Made by a program: the position numbers and the translations under genes. Positions 8,707 through 16,203 of a DNA stretch of 17,579 nt are shown in pieces. The number at the start of each line of letters is the position of its first letter. Position 1 is the first letter of the stretch. The stretch spans positions 1 to 17,579 of the forward strand of contig JBDNHU010000277.1 in assembly GCA_041688615.1 (NCBI GenBank), given 5' to 3'. The notes under the pieces are model-generated. The model was not told where the DNA came from. It did not search any database and was given only the letters and a program-made list of their open reading frames with translations. The stretch comes from M30B19 sp041688615 (lineage in GTDB: Bacteria; Planctomycetota; Planctomycetia; Pirellulales; Pirellulaceae).

Positions 8707-9546
8707 ATGAACGAACAAGCCATGAACTTGCGAACAATCGCCCAAATGACGGATCCAAACCACCGTCGCACCCCGATCCGTTGGTTGATCCATGGGTGCA
8801 CCAAAGGTTTAGGAATCACGACAATTTTAAAGAACACCCAAACGTTCGTGAATCAATTGGGATGGCATGTTTCCACCAGTCACACCCCATCCAACACGGC
8901 AAAAGACGACCAATTACTGGCAAATGTCGAGATCCAGCGAACGGATTCCGACGTAATCGATCCATCCAGATTGCCAGAAAATGTTTTAATCATTTTTGTG
9001 GTAGACGCCACCCCGTCCTCTTTGGTAAACACCTATTCACAGATGAAAGAACTGGCAACCGTTCGCCCTGATTTGCGAAATCATATCGCGATCCTGTCGA
9101 ACCAACCCAATTCCCCTCGAACTACTACGTTGGAAACAACTTCTGCAAGTCCGTCGTCTAATTCATTGGTCGCCAATCCACAAATTGGTAAACCAGGCTT
9201 CTCTGGGCCGCATCGCATTGATGCGGTATGGGAAGCAGGGAATCGTCGAGTTGCTGAAAATTGTCCCGCCCGAACGGTCATTCGATCGTGCCAACGGTTC
9301 TTAAAGTGGTCACCCCATTATTTAGGGTGGCTGCCCTTTGATCCATTTGTTGGCCTTGCCAGTTGCGAGGGCCATACGGTAATTGACCGTTGGCCCGAAC
9401 GACATTGGAGCATGTCGCTGATGAGGACCGTTCGAAAATGTCTGACCCTAGAAGAAGTTCAAACGCAAGCCACCCAAGAGTCGGATTCGCTTTCTTTGCA
9501 AGTATTTGCATCGAAAGCTAATCCACCTCTTACGGCTTTGTTTTGA
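8707..9546 (+). CDS. flhG: Highly degenerate FlhG (MinD/ParA-like) protein, probable pseudo-ATPase
   Basis: A 279-aa protein in the flhG position after flhF. Known FlhG is a MinD-type ATPase that controls flagellar number and stimulates FlhF. Residues 3-9 (EQAMNLR) match the N-terminal (D/E)QAxxLR motif of FlhG. Residues about 25-53 (RWLIHGCTKGLGITT...) align with the MinD/FlhG Walker A strand and loop, but Ile37 sits where the invariant lysine should be and the preceding signature lysine is displaced. The expected Asp-rich switch and DTxxG motif are not visible, and the distance to the next family segment is short. Residues 93-115 (VLIIFVVDATPSSLVNTYSQ) match the 'VVTPExTSLxDAY' strand and helix. 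Residues 206-229 (YLGWLPFDPFV...) match the 'LGxIPxDxxV' region. It is likely an FlhF partner without normal ATP hydrolysis. A simple unrelated protein is less likely because four separate family segments occur in order. Confidence 0.72.
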   Translation: MNEQAMNLRTIAQMTDPNHRRTPIRWLIHGCTKGLGITTILKNTQTFVNQLGWHVSTSHTPSNTAKDDQLLANVEIQRTDSDVIDPSRLPENVLIIFVVDATPSSLVNTYSQMKELATVRPDLRNHIAILSNQPNSPRTTTLETTSASPSSNSLVANPQIGKPGFSGPHRIDAVWEAGNRRVAENCPARTVIRSCQRFLKWSPHYLGWLPFDPFVGLASCEGHTVIDRWPERHWSMSLMRTVRKCLTLEEVQTQATQESDSLSLQVFASKANPPLTALF

Positions 9547-10244
9547 TACCAATTCTCTGGACCAAAAATTCCGTTTCCGCAGGTTGTCCTTAGGATGCCT
9601 TGCGAAACAATACTCGGAAAATGACTGATGGCAATTCGTTGCTATTAGTTGAGATAAATCGCTTTGCTTTGCGTTACCGGAACATTGAGAACATTCGCAC
9701 CACTTTATCGTGAATTCTTTTCAGTTTCCGTTAATTCCTTAAAGGCAAGATGTCGATGAAGAGATTGTGAGGCGGGCTGTAGCCTGCTTTGCCTTTGATT
9801 CGGTTGATCCCAATTTCAACCAACCCCACTTCCAAATGTTTTGATTTGAACTTCCACCTAACGGATTGGAAACGAATCAAATTGAGGAAGACTAACGAGA
9901 AGGAACTCGCTGGTCTAACGTCCTCAGTCGCGTCATAATTTCGACACGTTGTTGGAACAAACAGTTCACTTAGAATTACTTATCCATGATTGGCAACGCT
10001 GAAGCTTTCATTTCAGCGAACTTGCAAACTTGGGACCAAACTATGTTTCCTTACTGAGTTTGGTTTGAGAAATACGCATCAAACGAGGCGTGATTTTCAA
10101 TAGCACCCTTCGACTGCTAGGTTTGGATTTGCATCCCTCTGAAATGGCGGATTCAGTACAAGCGATAGGAATCAAGGTGTGGTGAACGCAAGAGAGTTTC
10201 AACGATAGCAGAAATTTCGAACGATAGTCGTGTGAGATCAAAAC
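9547..10244. other. 698-bp gap between flhG-like gene and small membrane protein
   Basis: No convincing gene is seen on either strand. Hairpin-capable repeats occur: CGCTGAA/TTCAGCG (9997-10003 with 10012-10018) and CCAAACT/AGTTTGG (10036-10042 with 10057-10063). A minus-strand 66-codon frame at 10041-10241 lacks a ribosome binding site and family likeness. The region may hold the promoter for the downstream small gene and fliA, an untranslated leader or a small RNA. The gap is long for a flagellar cluster. Confidence 0.5.
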
Positions 10245-10511
10245 ATGGGACCTCAGTACGCTGGAATCCTTGGCTTAACTGCCTTGGCAACAACAATACT
10301 TAGAAGTTGGATCGTTGGTACCGACTTAGGATCGGCAATTGTCACAGGAATTGTTTACCTTTTTGCATTCGCTTTGTTAGGACTGATGATTGGAAATCTT
10401 GCTGCTCATGTGATTACCGAATCGGTAAAAGAGTCGCTAAAACGTGAGTTAAGTGAACGTGAGGCCGCGAAATCGCTGAAAAATGCCTCCGTCTCCACGG
10501 GTCCGCAATAA
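10245..10511 (+). CDS. Small two-helix membrane protein in the flagellar locus
   Basis: An 88-aa protein with two hydrophobic segments, about residues 6-20 (AGILGLTALATTILR) and 31-55 (AIVTGIVYLFAFALLGLMIG...), followed by a charged helix of alternating Lys/Glu (about 59-77, ESVKESLKRELSEREAAK) and a Ser/Thr tail. The charged C-terminal helix is probably cytoplasmic. I recognise no named family. It sits between the flhG-like gene and fliA on the same strand, 255 bp before the fliA start, which suggests a flagellar or sigma-related role, but this is by position only. The Shine-Dalgarno is weak (GTGAGA upstream). The hydrophobic layout and the intact frame make it more likely a gene than noise. 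Confidence 0.7.
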   Translation: MGPQYAGILGLTALATTILRSWIVGTDLGSAIVTGIVYLFAFALLGLMIGNLAAHVITESVKESLKRELSEREAAKSLKNASVSTGPQ

Positions 10512-10647
10512 TCCAATCGACAGCTTTAACCATCGCTTTGAATCATTACAGGATGTAATCTTTCAAAGGTCAGAATGATGATTTGGAGAACACGTATCGG
10601 GAAGCTCGGTTACGTATCCTAATGGAATACATTCCGGATCGTAGAAC

Positions 10648-10690
10648 CGTTCGCCAGCGAACGAGCGTTGGTTGATCGCTAACATCAACC
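10648..10690 (+). promoter_or_regulatory. Two adjacent hairpin-capable repeats upstream of fliA
   Basis: CGTTCGC-CA-GCGAACG at 10648-10663 and GGTTGAT-cgctaac-ATCAACC at 10670-10690 each form a 7-bp perfect stem. They lie 77-119 bases before the fliA start. They may be RNA leader structures, an operator or REP-like elements. A 'GTAG' sits just before the first stem. Function is unproven. Confidence 0.4.
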
Positions 10691-10756
10691 GCCATCAAAA
10701 TAAATTCACGGATGAATGATTAATATTCACTCGGATAGCACAGTGAAACCCGTCAC

Positions 10757-10761
10757 GGAGG
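10757..10761 (+). promoter_or_regulatory. Shine-Dalgarno setting the fliA start
   Basis: GGAGG lies 5 bases before the ATG at 10767. An in-frame ATG at 10716 would add 17 residues with no family likeness (MINIHSDSTVKPVTEDC) and no ribosome binding site, so 10767 is preferred. Confidence 0.85.
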
Positions 10762-10766
10762 ATTGC

Positions 10767-11558
10767 ATGGCAACCACCGCAGCTCCCGCGGATGAGATAT
10801 TGGAAGTTTGGAAGAGTTACAAAGCTGACTCGTCCAATGAGCAATTGCGTAATCGTTTAATCGAACGCTACTTTCCTTTGGTGAAGTATAACGGTGAACG
10901 CATCTGGCAACGATTGCCCGATGGCGTTGAACTGGATGACTTGATCTCGGCAGGTGTGTTCGGTCTGATGGACGCAATTGATGCTTTCGATATGTCTCGA
11001 GGTGTCAAGTTTGAAACATACTGCGTACCTCGGATTCGAGGTGCCATGTTGGATGAGCTACGAACGATGGACTGGGTTCCACGTTTAGTTCGCTCTAAAG
11101 CAAGTAAACTCAACGAAGCCATCAAGCAAATGGAAATCCGACTCGGACGTGCACCGTCCTTGCAGGAACTTTCAGAACACATGGGCTTAAGCATCGTTGA
11201 ACTTGAGAAGATGAAGTTGGAAGCCAGCGCTGCCAATCTAGTCAGCCTCGACAAAAAGTACTACGAAACCGACAGCTATAAAGATGTTCGAGAAATCGAC
11301 ATCTTGGAAGATCAAAAAGGCGAAGATCCAACCCGCCGCGTTGCGAAGTCAGATCTGATGCGTTTGGTCACCAAAGGCCTGAATAAGAACGAACGCCTAA
11401 TCATCATTCTTTATTACTATGAAGAATTGACGATGAAGGAAATTGGTGCCACCTTGGACCTTAGCGAAAGCCGAGTTAGCCAAATGCACTCCAGCATTGT
11501 CCAACGCCTTCAAGATCAACTAAGACGACGCCGAACCGAATTCAATTCGGTTCGATAA
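10767..11558 (+). CDS. fliA: RNA polymerase sigma factor of the FliA/WhiG (sigma-28) family
   Basis: A 263-aa sigma factor. Sigma-28 directs transcription of late flagellar genes such as flagellin and is usually held back by FlgM until the hook is complete. Region 2 spans about 31-105 (ELDDLISAGVFGLMDAIDAF at 55-74, then GVKFETYCVPRIRGAMLDEL at 79-98, then DWVPR), which is typical of the FliA/WhiG group. Region 3 covers about 107-160 (LGRAPSLQELSEHMGLS). Region 4 covers about 197-256, with the helix-turn-helix LTMKEIGATLDLSESRVSQ at 221-239. Length fits FliA (about 240-270). It is the last gene of the flagellar block and its 3' end is followed by a strong terminator. No flgM-like gene is visible in the window. 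FliA and WhiG cannot be separated by eye, but the flagellar context favours FliA. Confidence 0.94.
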   Translation: MATTAAPADEILEVWKSYKADSSNEQLRNRLIERYFPLVKYNGERIWQRLPDGVELDDLISAGVFGLMDAIDAFDMSRGVKFETYCVPRIRGAMLDELRTMDWVPRLVRSKASKLNEAIKQMEIRLGRAPSLQELSEHMGLSIVELEKMKLEASAANLVSLDKKYYETDSYKDVREIDILEDQKGEDPTRRVAKSDLMRLVTKGLNKNERLIIILYYYEELTMKEIGATLDLSESRVSQMHSSIVQRLQDQLRRRRTEFNSVR

Positions 11559-11599
11559 GTGCTAGTTTAGGCAGGTTTCAAGCGAACCTAAATGCAAGC

Positions 11600-11639
11600 A
11601 AAAAGCCACCCAGGAATCTCTTTTCCTGGGTGGCTTTTT
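11600..11639. terminator. Bidirectional Rho-independent terminator
   Basis: A perfect 17-bp stem with arms at 11600-11616 (aaaaagccacccaggaa) and 11623-11639, and a 6-base loop (tctctt). There is a run of T after the right arm and of A before the left arm, so it can stop transcription from both fliA and the convergent minus-strand gene ending at 11785. Confidence 0.92.
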
Positions 11640-11720
11640 TTGTTCTCAGACCACCGGTCGTTCAATCTCTGCCCCAACTCTTTTACCCTATTGCCACAGC
11701 CCTCTGATTTGCTCTGTAGT

Positions 11721-11776
11721 CATGGTTCTGTGTGCATGGTTCGGTGTGCATGGTTCGGTGTGCTTGGCTCTGTGTG
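11721..11776. repeat. 14-bp tandem repeat, four copies
   Basis: The unit catggttcggtgtg is present in four head-to-tail copies, of which the middle two are identical and the outer two vary at one to a few bases (for example catggttctgtgtg). It lies just outside the stop codon of the minus-strand gene at 11785, between it and the terminator. Confidence 0.85.
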
Positions 11777-11784
11777 CATGGCGA

Positions 11785-14700
11785 TCAATGCAAGGATTCG
11801 ATGTAGGCCAGCAGATCTGCCAATTGTTCGGGTGTCAAATTGTCAACAATCCCTTCAGGCATCATCGATGGTTCCTGTTTCGCTCGATCTTCAATATCGT
11901 CTTGCAACAGTTCCACTGACACGCCATCATTTTGCCGTATGGTTACCATTTCGGCACTTTCTAGAACCACGAATCCCGTCTTCAATTTGCCGTCGGCCAT
12001 CAGAAATGCCCAAGTATCGAATCCTTGCGCAATCTTCTGATTTGGTTTGACAATCGATTCAACCAATTCTGCTCGAGTGTAGCGTTTTCCAATGTCGACC
12101 AAATGAGGTCCCTTGGCCTGCTGGCCGTTGGCGAAACTGTGACAATTGAGACACGATTGAGACTTGAAATACTGCCTACCAGCGGTCGGGTCACCTTTAA
12201 CGCTGACGGCTCGATTGAACACAAGATCGTAAGCCACGTTAGCGATCTGGTTCTGATTGTCTGGATCCACTTTCGGCAATTGGATCGGCACGTCGCTCTC
12301 AGTCATCGCGGCATCCGCGGCTAACTCCAGGCCTTCCAATTTCACCGCGTGTCGGGTTAACTGCGACCTGATATGAGTCGCCAAACTATCGGGCGACGTT
12401 GATTGAGAATCAACTTGACTTAAGGCAACCTGCACCGCAGCTAAAATGCGATCAGATTGTTCCCACTTCTGGCGATCATAGTAGGGGCCTGTGGTGTCGG
12501 GTCGAGTTCCCCACCAACGCGGACTGTCCTTGGTAAATTCGCCCTCAAGATAGTACAACCGAATCAACGTTGTCCAAATATCGCGACTTAGATTCGCATC
12601 GCCACTATTGCTTAACTTTTGAAAAAGTCCATCCACCGCTCGTGAATCGTGCATTGACTTCAGCGCCCAAATTGCTCCCGCGCTGTATTGGCTTTGCAAC
12701 GCCGCCAAACAGGGATCGATCGCTTTCAAAGCAACAAGCGTCTTCACCGCCAAGTGCGGGATTACTCGCTCAGGATGCGGTAAACGCCAATCATCCGTCC
12801 CATCGCTTGCCGATTGCTGACTTGAACCTACCACCGCAAGCGGCAAAACGGCCTGCGCGGCGGCGTTTATTTGAACCTGGCTGACTTCACTTGCCTTCGC
12901 AATTTGCCCCAATGCGATCAGTGCGGCGGCTTGTACCGTTGGCTCAGAATCATGCAAAGCAGCGACCACTTGATCAAAAGAACACAGCTTGGCCATAGCT
13001 TTTTGATCCGTCATCGCTCGTAAGACAAAAGGACGCACCGCTGGAAATTTCAACAATTCCTGCAATCCCGCCATCGATTGCGGCGAAATCAATTGCCCAA
13101 GGGTAAAGACATTTGCGGCACGAACTTGCAACGTTAGACTTTCGTTCCCAGCTTGGGCTACCAGCCCCGACACCATCGCTGATGAATCATGCTGGCTGCG
13201 TCTCAAGAGTTCGGCCTGGACCGTACGCCGCCAACAATCACTGGGATGATTCAATTGCTGTAACAAGTCATCAATATCCATCGCCCGCATATCACCTACT
13301 GGATGCGGTACAAAATCTTCGGGCAGCACTTGGGCCACAAATCCAACATCAGTTCCACTGTAACTGAAACCTCCGTTTTTCCAACTACTGACATACATAC
13401 GCCCGCTGGCATCCACTTCAATGTCGGTAGGTCTAGGAATTTTCAAAAACGTGTCTTGCTGAGCACCAAACGTAGCCCCAACCTTTGGTAAGCGATGGCT
13501 AAAGACCTCGCTGCGCCCCCAATCGCAAGTCAACAAAAGGTCGCTATAACCTGCGGGCCAACGACTGTCCTGCAAATACATCACGCCGCAACCTGAACCG
13601 CCGCCATAGTCAGCCAGTGGCGGCATGATCTCTTGCGTAAAGTTCATATAGAAAGACGGGTAACCATAGTTGGCTGTCTGCAAAATATGCGACACTCGAA
13701 TGTCCCAACCACCACCGTCGTTGGTGTTGTCCCGAGTGTAAACATTCATCAGCGGATCAACCGCCACGTCCACAATGTTTCGCAAGCCCCAAGCGTAAAC
13801 TTCCATACCGCTGCCGTCGGGACGAATGCGGACAACGCCGCCGCCTCGCTTAGAAAGTTGGGTTCCGTCTTTAGCGACGGCTAGATTAAAACCGAAGTCA
13901 CCGACCGCGATGTAAATCCAGCCATCGATCCCCATCCTGATACCATTGGTCGTATGATCAGCACCACGACGGTTCACTTCGTCAGTACTGATCCCTTGAA
14001 TCAACACCTCACTTTTATCGGAAACTCCATCACCGTCGGTATCATGAAATACACTTAACGTCGGCGGGTGCAAAACCCACAGCGAATCGTTGTCATAAAT
14101 CAAACCACGCGGATGATCCACCGCCAAAAATTGATTAATTTTGTCAGCCACTCCATCGCCATCGGTGTCGATACAACGTAGAACTTTGCCTTGCCCAGCT
14201 TCTTTACCCAGCGACCCCTGAGGGTCCACGCCCACGAAAACCTCCCCGGTCGCGGCCGCCGTCAAACAGACTGGATAGTTCACCTGCGGAGGTTGACCAA
14301 ACATCGTGACTTGAAATCCACTAGGGGAAGTAACGTCCTGAATCGACGCCGAAGATTCCGAAGCGGCTGTCGGTTCGGGCAGTTCAGGCAACTCGCCTTC
14401 CGTCGCTTCAAGCTCCCAAATCGATCCCCACATCCCCGCATTCGCACCCAAAAAAGTGATCTTTAAATAGCGAACGTCGGACGCCTGAACCTTATGGGTT
14501 TGCAAACCGCCAGGTGCCTTATTCTTGGATTGATCGACAATGGTTTTCCAATTCTCTTGGTCCGATGATCCTTCCACTTGATACTGGTAAGTTCCTTCAG
14601 ATTTTTCCCAATGCAAACGAATCGCTCGTAAGTCCGCTGTTTTTTCCAGATCCACAACCACCCACTCATTGACTTGACCACCGGATGCACACCAGCGAGT

Positions 14701-15735
14701 ATTCAACAATCCATCCGTCAAATTTTGCTTGCCATTGCCGCCCTGTTCGCTCTTGACGGTGACGATCTTCTTGTACGCCAGATTTCCATCTCCGCAGCAA
14801 TTTTGAGGCAATTGATTACTGGTCGGCTTCTTACGTTCGGGGGCCGCGACCAACGCTTTGATTTCGTCATCCATCTCTTTTGTCGAAGGAGTAAAGTCTT
14901 TCGCAGGATCTTTCTGCACCGCCCACAACAGGCCACGAGTCATCATGTCCAAGTATTTGGGATCGGCCATCGTCTGGTTGTAATGCCCAATCGTTGTGCC
15001 GAAGACCCGAGTTCCCTGATAGTCGTTGGTCCAGATGCAGACTTGCGGCTGTTGATCTGACTTGCGTTTTGCTTGAGCCAACGGTGTCGCCGTATCGAAA
15101 ATCTTGATCGTGTGATACAGCTCCCCCTGGGCCACCTGAAACGAATCGCCCATCCCTTCCATGATCGGATGATCAGGCTTCACATTGTCAGCCTGGAACG
15201 GATAATGAGGCCCATGCCCAGGCGACTGCAAACCTACGAATCGAAACCAGCGATCGTCTCCGATTCGATAACAGTGCATGGCACAGTGAATCAATATGGC
15301 CGGAGTGCCTTTTTGGTGCGCAGATAGAATCCTATCAATGAACGCTGGATCCTTCACGTCCGCAAAACATTCATTGTGAACAACAATGTCAAAACCGTCA
15401 GCCCAATTGGGGTCGTTGTACAGTGGAATCGCAGCGTCAGTCGTCTGCCCTCCTTGCTGAACAACGGTCCAACGCACATTTGCACGAGCACTGATTCCCT
15501 TGGTCAAAATCTCTTTTTGCCGGTTGTAATCGTGGCAACATCCGCCCGTTACCAGCAACGCATGAATTGGCCGATCGGCTTTCGACTTCACGCCGTCAAC
15601 ACTTTGGGCAGTACCTTCATCTTGAACCACCGGAACATTTGACAAAGTCGGATCGGAAACCAATTGCTGGGCAAAAATATTTGGCACCCAGAACACAGTA
15701 AGAACGCTTATTAACACCAACGAAAGATAACGCAT
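11785..15735 (-). CDS. Secreted ThuA / F5-8 type C / dehydrogenase-propeller / HEAT / cytochrome c fusion
   Basis: A 1316-aa protein when started at the ATG at 15735, which has GGAG 10 bases upstream; an upstream TTG/ATG frame adds 20 residues before the signal peptide and is disfavoured. Signal peptide about 1-23 (MRYLSLVLISVLTVF...FAQ). Residues about 56-274 match ThuA-like domains (HALLVTGGCCHDY, VVHNECFADV, GTPAILIHCAMHCYR, WTNDYQGTRVFGTTIGH). Residues about 318-446 match an F5/8 type C (discoidin) carbohydrate-binding fold. Residues about 470-805 are the propeller dehydrogenase region, with two Asp-rich calcium-type loops, DTDGDGVAD at 523-531 and DTDGDGVSD at 565-573. HEAT-like helices follow to about 1070. 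CLNCH at 1195-1199 binds heme c and MMPEG at 1291-1295 probably gives the distal Met. The likely role is periplasmic binding and oxidation of a sugar or polysaccharide. It is convergent with fliA. Confidence 0.9.
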   Translation of the reverse strand: MRYLSLVLISVLTVFWVPNIFAQQLVSDPTLSNVPVVQDEGTAQSVDGVKSKADRPIHALLVTGGCCHDYNRQKEILTKGISARANVRWTVVQQGGQTTDAAIPLYNDPNWADGFDIVVHNECFADVKDPAFIDRILSAHQKGTPAILIHCAMHCYRIGDDRWFRFVGLQSPGHGPHYPFQADNVKPDHPIMEGMGDSFQVAQGELYHTIKIFDTATPLAQAKRKSDQQPQVCIWTNDYQGTRVFGTTIGHYNQTMADPKYLDMMTRGLLWAVQKDPAKDFTPSTKEMDDEIKALVAAPERKKPTSNQLPQNCCGDGNLAYKKIVTVKSEQGGNGKQNLTDGLLNTRWCASGGQVNEWVVVDLEKTADLRAIRLHWEKSEGTYQYQVEGSSDQENWKTIVDQSKNKAPGGLQTHKVQASDVRYLKITFLGANAGMWGSIWELEATEGELPELPEPTAASESSASIQDVTSPSGFQVTMFGQPPQVNYPVCLTAAATGEVFVGVDPQGSLGKEAGQGKVLRCIDTDGDGVADKINQFLAVDHPRGLIYDNDSLWVLHPPTLSVFHDTDGDGVSDKSEVLIQGISTDEVNRRGADHTTNGIRMGIDGWIYIAVGDFGFNLAVAKDGTQLSKRGGGVVRIRPDGSGMEVYAWGLRNIVDVAVDPLMNVYTRDNTNDGGGWDIRVSHILQTANYGYPSFYMNFTQEIMPPLADYGGGSGCGVMYLQDSRWPAGYSDLLLTCDWGRSEVFSHRLPKVGATFGAQQDTFLKIPRPTDIEVDASGRMYVSSWKNGGFSYSGTDVGFVAQVLPEDFVPHPVGDMRAMDIDDLLQQLNHPSDCWRRTVQAELLRRSQHDSSAMVSGLVAQAGNESLTLQVRAANVFTLGQLISPQSMAGLQELLKFPAVRPFVLRAMTDQKAMAKLCSFDQVVAALHDSEPTVQAAALIALGQIAKASEVSQVQINAAAQAVLPLAVVGSSQQSASDGTDDWRLPHPERVIPHLAVKTLVALKAIDPCLAALQSQYSAGAIWALKSMHDSRAVDGLFQKLSNSGDANLSRDIWTTLIRLYYLEGEFTKDSPRWWGTRPDTTGPYYDRQKWEQSDRILAAVQVALSQVDSQSTSPDSLATHIRSQLTRHAVKLEGLELAADAAMTESDVPIQLPKVDPDNQNQIANVAYDLVFNRAVSVKGDPTAGRQYFKSQSCLNCHSFANGQQAKGPHLVDIGKRYTRAELVESIVKPNQKIAQGFDTWAFLMADGKLKTGFVVLESAEMVTIRQNDGVSVELLQDDIEDRAKQEPSMMPEGIVDNLTPEQLADLLAYIESLH

Positions 15736-16203
15736 CAGGCGACCACTCCAATAGCAAAAAAATCGAAAGCCCCAACGAACTTCAAACCCTGGCAAACCAA
15801 TCGGACTGTCTCGAAAAATCGGGAACGCTTAAACAGACGACGAATCAAAATCTAGAATTTAACGCATCGCAAAGTCGTGTTGAATCCTGGGGACAAATCG
15901 CCTACGCCCCGCTACCAGTAAGGGGAACCAACCAGGCAACCGCCGACAAAAACAGGGGTTCGACAGAAACAAATAACCGAAGGCGAATTCGATTCTTACT
16001 TGGTCAACACGACGGTTAAGAAGCCGACACACCCAAAGTCAGCGATCAACCGTTAGGTGGGATTCAGGGTAGGGAAACAAGCAAAAGTACGTGCAGACTT
16101 TCACGGCCTTTGGTTGTTAGCCTAATCGATTGCCAACAGAATGCAATCTTGCCAACGGCAACCAGTGAAAGTCACCCCAAAAAGTGACTAACCCTTTTGT
16201 TAC
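15736..16203. other. Intergenic region between coaC-like gene and ThuA fusion gene
   Basis: 468 bp upstream of the minus-strand fusion gene and downstream of the coaC-like gene; no gene seen. It should hold the promoter of the fusion gene. An AGTCAC/GTGACT hairpin (16170-16189) with a T-rich loop on the minus strand lies 15 bases after the coaC stop and could be a weak terminator. A short TTGCC/GGCAA repeat lies next to it. No promoter could be assigned. Confidence 0.45.

Noticed and set aside
8520..9071. 183-codon plus-strand frame overlapping the flhG-like gene
   Set aside because: GTG start without a ribosome binding site; beyond 8707 its translation is His/Arg/Asn/Pro-rich while the other frame shows FlhG-family segments. 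The 267-bp gap 8440-8706 is treated as non-coding.
9991..10006. TGGCA-N-GC resembling a sigma-54 promoter
   Set aside because: GG and GC have the right spacing, but the -12 box lacks the TT and the site overlaps a hairpin. A second candidate at 9627 has the wrong spacing.
10041..10241. 66-codon minus-strand frame in the gap before the small membrane protein
   Set aside because: No ribosome binding site and no protein-like features.
10575..10622. 15-codon reading frame with AAAGG upstream, before fliA
   Set aside because: Considered as a leader peptide, but the sequence (MMIWRTRIGKLGYVS) shows no regulatory pattern such as a run of one amino acid; too short to support.
10716..10766. 17-residue N-terminal extension of fliA
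   Set aside because: No ribosome binding site; GGAGG five bases before the ATG at 10767 gives a normal-length sigma factor.
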